The notes below the pieces were generated by a model. That model did no database searches. It had not been told where the DNA came from and was given only the letters and a program-made list of their open reading frames with translations. The position numbers and the translations under genes were made by a program. Shown here piece by piece: positions 60,971 to 64,000 of a stretch of 64,000 bases of DNA. Numbering within the stretch: position 1 is the stretch's first letter; every line of letters starts with the position of its first letter. Where the stretch lies: contig NZ_CP095072.1 in assembly GCF_022919115.1 (NCBI RefSeq), positions 744,001 to 808,000 on the forward strand, given 5' to 3'. Source of the DNA: Gracilibacillus caseinilyticus (GTDB lineage Bacteria > Bacillota > Bacilli > Bacillales > Amphibacillaceae).

Positions 60971-61235
60971 AACTAACAAAATAATATACAACTACCTATA
61001 ATATGGATTATGTCAACTAGCCTAGAAGTCATTTTGACATCCACTTCGCGTCCTGTGGGGCATATATTTCCGGAGCGGTCTCTCAGCACATTAACAATTT
61101 CAAAATTATCATACAGCTAGCTAACATAATCCGTTTTATAAGTACCAACACTTCTTTTATTTTCTCAATCTTAAGTGAAAGTTTTTATGATTCGGCTTTA
61201 ATAAGGTAATTATATATTTTTTTCTTATAAGAATT
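60960..61235. repeat. Dispersed repeat, family B (best-preserved copy 5)
   Basis: The left arm CTATAATATGGATTATGTCA and the right arm CTAACATAATCCGTTTTATA are inverted copies about 170 bp apart; the centre has CGCGTCCTGTGGGG and GGAGCGG. Homology with copy 3 continues about 90 bp to the right (TCAATCTTAAG, GATTCGGCTTT, AGGTAATTATATA). No gene is supported in 60737-61280. Confidence 0.65.
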
Positions 61236-61266
61236 AGCGCTTGACTGTTTATCACAATCAAACGCT
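61236..61266 (-). terminator. Possible terminator of the YesMN-type operon
   Basis: AGCGCTTGA and TCAAACGCT form a 9-bp stem with one wobble pair; the minus-strand tail AATTCTT is only moderately T-rich. It lies 15 bp after the response-regulator stop. Confidence 0.5.
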
Positions 61267-61280
61267 ATTCTGCGTATATA

Positions 61281-62471
61281 CTATACTTGCTGCTTAAATT
61301 GCTTAGGAGTAACACCAACCGCTTTGCGAAATGCTGTACTGAAGTAATGCTGTGAGTCATAGCCCACTTGCTCGGCTATCTCTCTGATATTATAATCCGT
61401 GGTCTTTAATAAATCCTTGGCTGCCTGCAGTCTCATTTTTGTTAAAATTTGCACGTAAGAAACGCCTAATTCCTGTTTAATCGTTTTACTTAAGTAGACC
61501 GATGATACATGAAGTATATTCGCCACTTCTTCTAACGTCAGATGCGGATCTTGGTAATGCTCCCGTATATAGGCCAAGGCGTCTTTAACCAGTGGCGATG
61601 ATTTCACTCGCTGGTTTAGTGACTGCTTTGCCTGATGATAGATAGTAGTAACATCGACAGCTGAGATCGTTGTTAAATAGCCAAAAAGATGTTGCCCCAA
61701 TTCCTCCAATATGACGTTCTCTATTTCCACGACTACTTGTTCAGACATCTGTTCCCACAAGAATATCGTCATCCATTGACTTTTCTCACTGTAAATCGCA
61801 TAAGTATAATCCTGTAATTTGGCCTCGACGTTTTTTTGCAAATCCTCTGCCAGTGCTTGATGATTCTCTTCCTTCATGAATTGCTGGTCTATTTCTCCTT
61901 CTTGCCACTTCAGGACCAATAGTGAATGCGGGAGAGCCGTTGGCAAACGAAAGAATTGGAGCTGATGAAGGACTTCTGTTTCTGAAAGATTACTAGAAAG
62001 CCAGTCTTGAAAAAAACGATTGCGTAGATGCAGTTGATTTTTTTCGACCTGAACAGAAGCCTGTTGAAAGAATTGCTCTTCTTCCCGCTCTCGTTCTAAC
62101 TGTTTCATCAGCTCGGTTAGAATTCCTGCAAGCTGATCTGGATCGACCGGCTTTAATAAATAATCCTCTACCTGCAGACGAATAGCTTCTTGCGCATAAC
62201 GAAAGTCATCATAGCCGGAGATAACGACCATCCGACAATCAGGACGCTTTTCTTTAATTTTTTTCATGGCTGTTATGCCATTCATAATCGGCATATTCAA
62301 ATCAATCAGCACTACATCTACTTCATTTGCCAATGCCTGTTCTACCGCTTCCTCTCCGTCCTCTGCCTCCGCAACTACTTCCATATGAAAATCAGCCCAA
62401 TTGACAAAGGTACGAATGCCATCCCTAATAATAAATTCATCGTCCGCTATTAATACCTTCCATTTACTCAT
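61281..62471 (-). CDS. AraC-type response regulator (YesN family)
   Basis: A 396-residue regulator. The receiver domain has KVLIADDEFIIRDG, phosphorylated Asp in VVLIDLNMPIMNG (near residue 55) and Lys in DYLLKPVDPDQL. A linker of about 160 residues precedes the C-terminal AraC domain, whose two helix-turn-helix units read LTLEEVANILHVSSVYLSKT and NIREIAEQVGYDSQHYFSTA with the end GVTPKQFKQQ. It is the YesN partner of the preceding YesM-type kinase, whose gene it overlaps by 8 bp. GAGGAGG precedes ATG 62471. Such pairs usually control an adjacent sugar transporter, which would lie outside this window. Confidence 0.93.
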   Translation of the reverse strand: MSKWKVLIADDEFIIRDGIRTFVNWADFHMEVVAEAEDGEEAVEQALANEVDVVLIDLNMPIMNGITAMKKIKEKRPDCRMVVISGYDDFRYAQEAIRLQVEDYLLKPVDPDQLAGILTELMKQLEREREEEQFFQQASVQVEKNQLHLRNRFFQDWLSSNLSETEVLHQLQFFRLPTALPHSLLVLKWQEGEIDQQFMKEENHQALAEDLQKNVEAKLQDYTYAIYSEKSQWMTIFLWEQMSEQVVVEIENVILEELGQHLFGYLTTISAVDVTTIYHQAKQSLNQRVKSSPLVKDALAYIREHYQDPHLTLEEVANILHVSSVYLSKTIKQELGVSYVQILTKMRLQAAKDLLKTTDYNIREIAEQVGYDSQHYFSTAFRKAVGVTPKQFKQQV

Positions 62472-64000
62472 GATTATCCTCCTCATCAGGTGGCAGATTA
62501 ATAGGCAGTAAAATCGTAACTGTTGTTCCGCTATTTTCCTCACTATCCATCTCCACACCGAAACGCCCTCCGTGTGTCAAATGAATTCTAGCTTGTACGT
62601 TTAAAATGCCATAGCCTTTCTTATTGCGGGTTTCCTCAGGGTTTTCTGTACGATCCACCGCTGCGATTAAGGCGGCTCTCATGTCATTCAATTGTACTTG
62701 TGACATCCCTTTTCCATCATCTTTAATTTGAATCCAAAGAAAATCTTCTCTCTGTTTCGCTAGAATTTCAATATGTCCCGCTCCTCTTCGCTCCTTAATA
62801 CCATGATAAATAGCATTTTCAACAATTGGCTGTAGAATAAATTTTAATACAGGTACGAGCTTGATCGATTCATCTACGTCAATGTGGTAATGCAGTTTAT
62901 CTCGGTATCGGGTTTTCTGTATTTTTAAATAACTATCAATGTGATCCAATTCTTCATATAATGAGATATAATCGCGACCTTTACTTAAACCAATCCGGAA
63001 CAGCTTAGCAAGGGAAGCAACTACTTCAGCAACATCGTTAGCTTTTTGCTTTCGTGCCATCCATTGAATGGTATCCAGCGTATTATAGAGAAAATGCGGA
63101 TTGATATTCGCCTGCAAACTACGAAACTCTGCATCTCGCTTTTGTCTTTCCTGTCGTTCGGTTAGATGCATCAGCTGATTGATCTTCATTACCATTGTAT
63201 TAAAGCTTTTTCCTAACAGACCAATTTCATCTTCTCTTTTTTCCTGGTAACGAACCTTGAAGTCTCCATGCTCTGCTTTTCTCATAAATGACACAAGCTG
63301 AACAATCGGTTTCGAAATCGAATAGGAGAGAAAATAGGAAACCGGAATTCCAAATAACATAATAATAAAAATAAATGCGACTAAATAAAAGTTGATTTCT
63401 TTTAACCCAAATACCGTCTCTTCTGCTGGAAAAACCGCCATCGTAATCCAATTAACGAAAGGGGAACGCTGATAAATAAATTGTGTTTTTTCTCCATCAA
63501 CCATCTTGGAAAAATCACCTGATTGCGATTCCTCAATCCAATCCAACGGGACATCCGATACGATCGGCTGATTCGGTTGAAAAATATTCTGACCATTGTC
63601 GTCCATGACCATTAAATAACCACTTTTGCCTAATGTAACATCTTGCACCTCTTCCGCAATAACACGAAGCTTCAAATCAATTAACACCACACCGTAGAGC
63701 TCATCTGTGAAAGGATCGACCACTGCTCTTACCACAGTCACGACATCATCATTGGTATAATCGACGATCGAATGCAATCGTCTGCCGTCTGGTCGACCAA
63801 TCACCTTGAAAATCCCATTGTTCTCTACCGCGGCTGTATACCAGGAAGTCTTCGTCAGATCCATAATGGATGGGGCATATAATTCATTACTGACATATTC
63901 ACCAGCACTATTGACTACCATAATACCCGCTACTTCCGGTGATACAGTTGTAAACGTTCGCAAAAATCGTTGAATATCATAACGAGCGTCTGCCGAATCA
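62464..64000 (-). CDS. YesM-type sensor histidine kinase (N-terminus cut by window edge)
   Basis: At least 512 codons; the frame stays open to the right edge, so the first spans are missing. Visible parts are an extracellular Cache-like sensor (SGYLMVMDDNGQNIFQPN, NWITMAVFPAEET), a membrane span (YLVAFIFIIMLFGIPVSYFL), a HAMP region (RYQEKREDEIGLLGKSFNTM), and the His_kinase domain with phosphorylated His in QANINPHFLYNTLDTIQWM. The HATPase domain follows (PIVENAIYHGIKER, DDGKGM, GYGILNVQARI). It phosphorylates the AraC-type regulator downstream. The extracellular ligand, often a sugar or a binding protein, is unknown. Confidence 0.92.
   Translation of the reverse strand, partial: DSADARYDIQRFLRTFTTVSPEVAGIMVVNSAGEYVSNELYAPSIMDLTKTSWYTAAVENNGIFKVIGRPDGRRLHSIVDYTNDDVVTVVRAVVDPFTDELYGVVLIDLKLRVIAEEVQDVTLGKSGYLMVMDDNGQNIFQPNQPIVSDVPLDWIEESQSGDFSKMVDGEKTQFIYQRSPFVNWITMAVFPAEETVFGLKEINFYLVAFIFIIMLFGIPVSYFLSYSISKPIVQLVSFMRKAEHGDFKVRYQEKREDEIGLLGKSFNTMVMKINQLMHLTERQERQKRDAEFRSLQANINPHFLYNTLDTIQWMARKQKANDVAEVVASLAKLFRIGLSKGRDYISLYEELDHIDSYLKIQKTRYRDKLHYHIDVDESIKLVPVLKFILQPIVENAIYHGIKERRGAGHIEILAKQREDFLWIQIKDDGKGMSQVQLNDMRAALIAAVDRTENPEETRNKKGYGILNVQARIHLTHGGRFGVEMDSEENSGTTVTILLPINLPPDEEDNHE

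Noticed and set aside
1..64000. CRISPR arrays, tRNA and rRNA genes, prophage modules
   Set aside because: No regularly spaced repeats, cloverleaf sequences, rRNA cores or phage structural genes were seen.

Overview
The window reads as chromosome of a low-GC Gram-positive, spore-forming Bacillaceae bacterium. The evidence is AGGAGG-type ribosome sites, GTG and TTG starts, intrinsic terminators after most operons, and clear relatives of Bacillus genes (ypjP, yfkAB, des-desK-desR, the ywrD/ywrB/ywrA/ywrC group, yfmJ, a Spo0E-like protein). A halotolerant genus near Gracilibacillus or Virgibacillus is plausible but unproven. No rRNA, tRNA or CRISPR array was seen.

Left third (1-18.4 kb). A leftward nitrogen operon encodes an ammonium transporter, a GlnD-like nucleotidyltransferase, a DEDDh exonuclease and the start of a GlnR/TnrA regulator; two perfect GlnR/TnrA boxes lie before it. 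Small redox and metal genes follow (CDGSH protein, AhpD-like protein), then metA, ypjP, an MBL hydrolase and a DHA2-type efflux pump with a possible leader peptide. The des-desK-desR membrane-fluidity system comes next, with tandem DesR-like sites, then yfkAB, a small potassium channel, and a ywr-type chromate module: gamma-glutamyltransferase, two half-size CHR proteins and an Lrp-type regulator.

Middle (18.5-45.5 kb). A leftward catabolic operon (amidase, FAH-family enzyme, TRAP transporter, amidohydrolase broken by two frameshifts) lies beside two convergent PucR-type regulators. Next come a small secreted protein, an ECF sigma/anti-sigma pair, two tiny membrane proteins, a GNAT enzyme and a Fur-controlled siderophore importer without a binding protein. 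A ZIP transporter, DUF2798 protein, 7Fe-type ferredoxin, Mn/Fe superoxide dismutase and SufR-like regulator follow. The clearest regulatory structure is upstream of a Vga/VmlR-like ABC-F gene: a three-codon ORF, two mutually exclusive RNA pairings and a terminator, i.e. a probable translation-controlled attenuator. A CUT2 sugar importer closes this part.

Right third (45.8-64 kb). A Spo0E-like phosphatase, a soluble GAF-PAS histidine kinase and a thiamine-diphosphate enzyme form one apparent leftward operon. A SulP transporter and universal stress protein are divergent from a serine-recombinase-like protein that has lost its catalytic residues but keeps its DNA-binding tail. A complete IS256-family element (8-bp target duplication) separates this from arsR-arsB-arsC and padR-chrA-ynfA; a 19-bp perfect inverted repeat precedes padR. 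An ISL3-family element with one nonsense mutation (also with 8-bp duplication), yfmJ, and a YesMN-type two-component pair cut by the window edge complete the region.

A dispersed repeat family with terminal arms of the type TAATACGGATTATGTCAA occurs at least five times in intergenic DNA. All family assignments rest on reading motifs by eye; no database search was possible.
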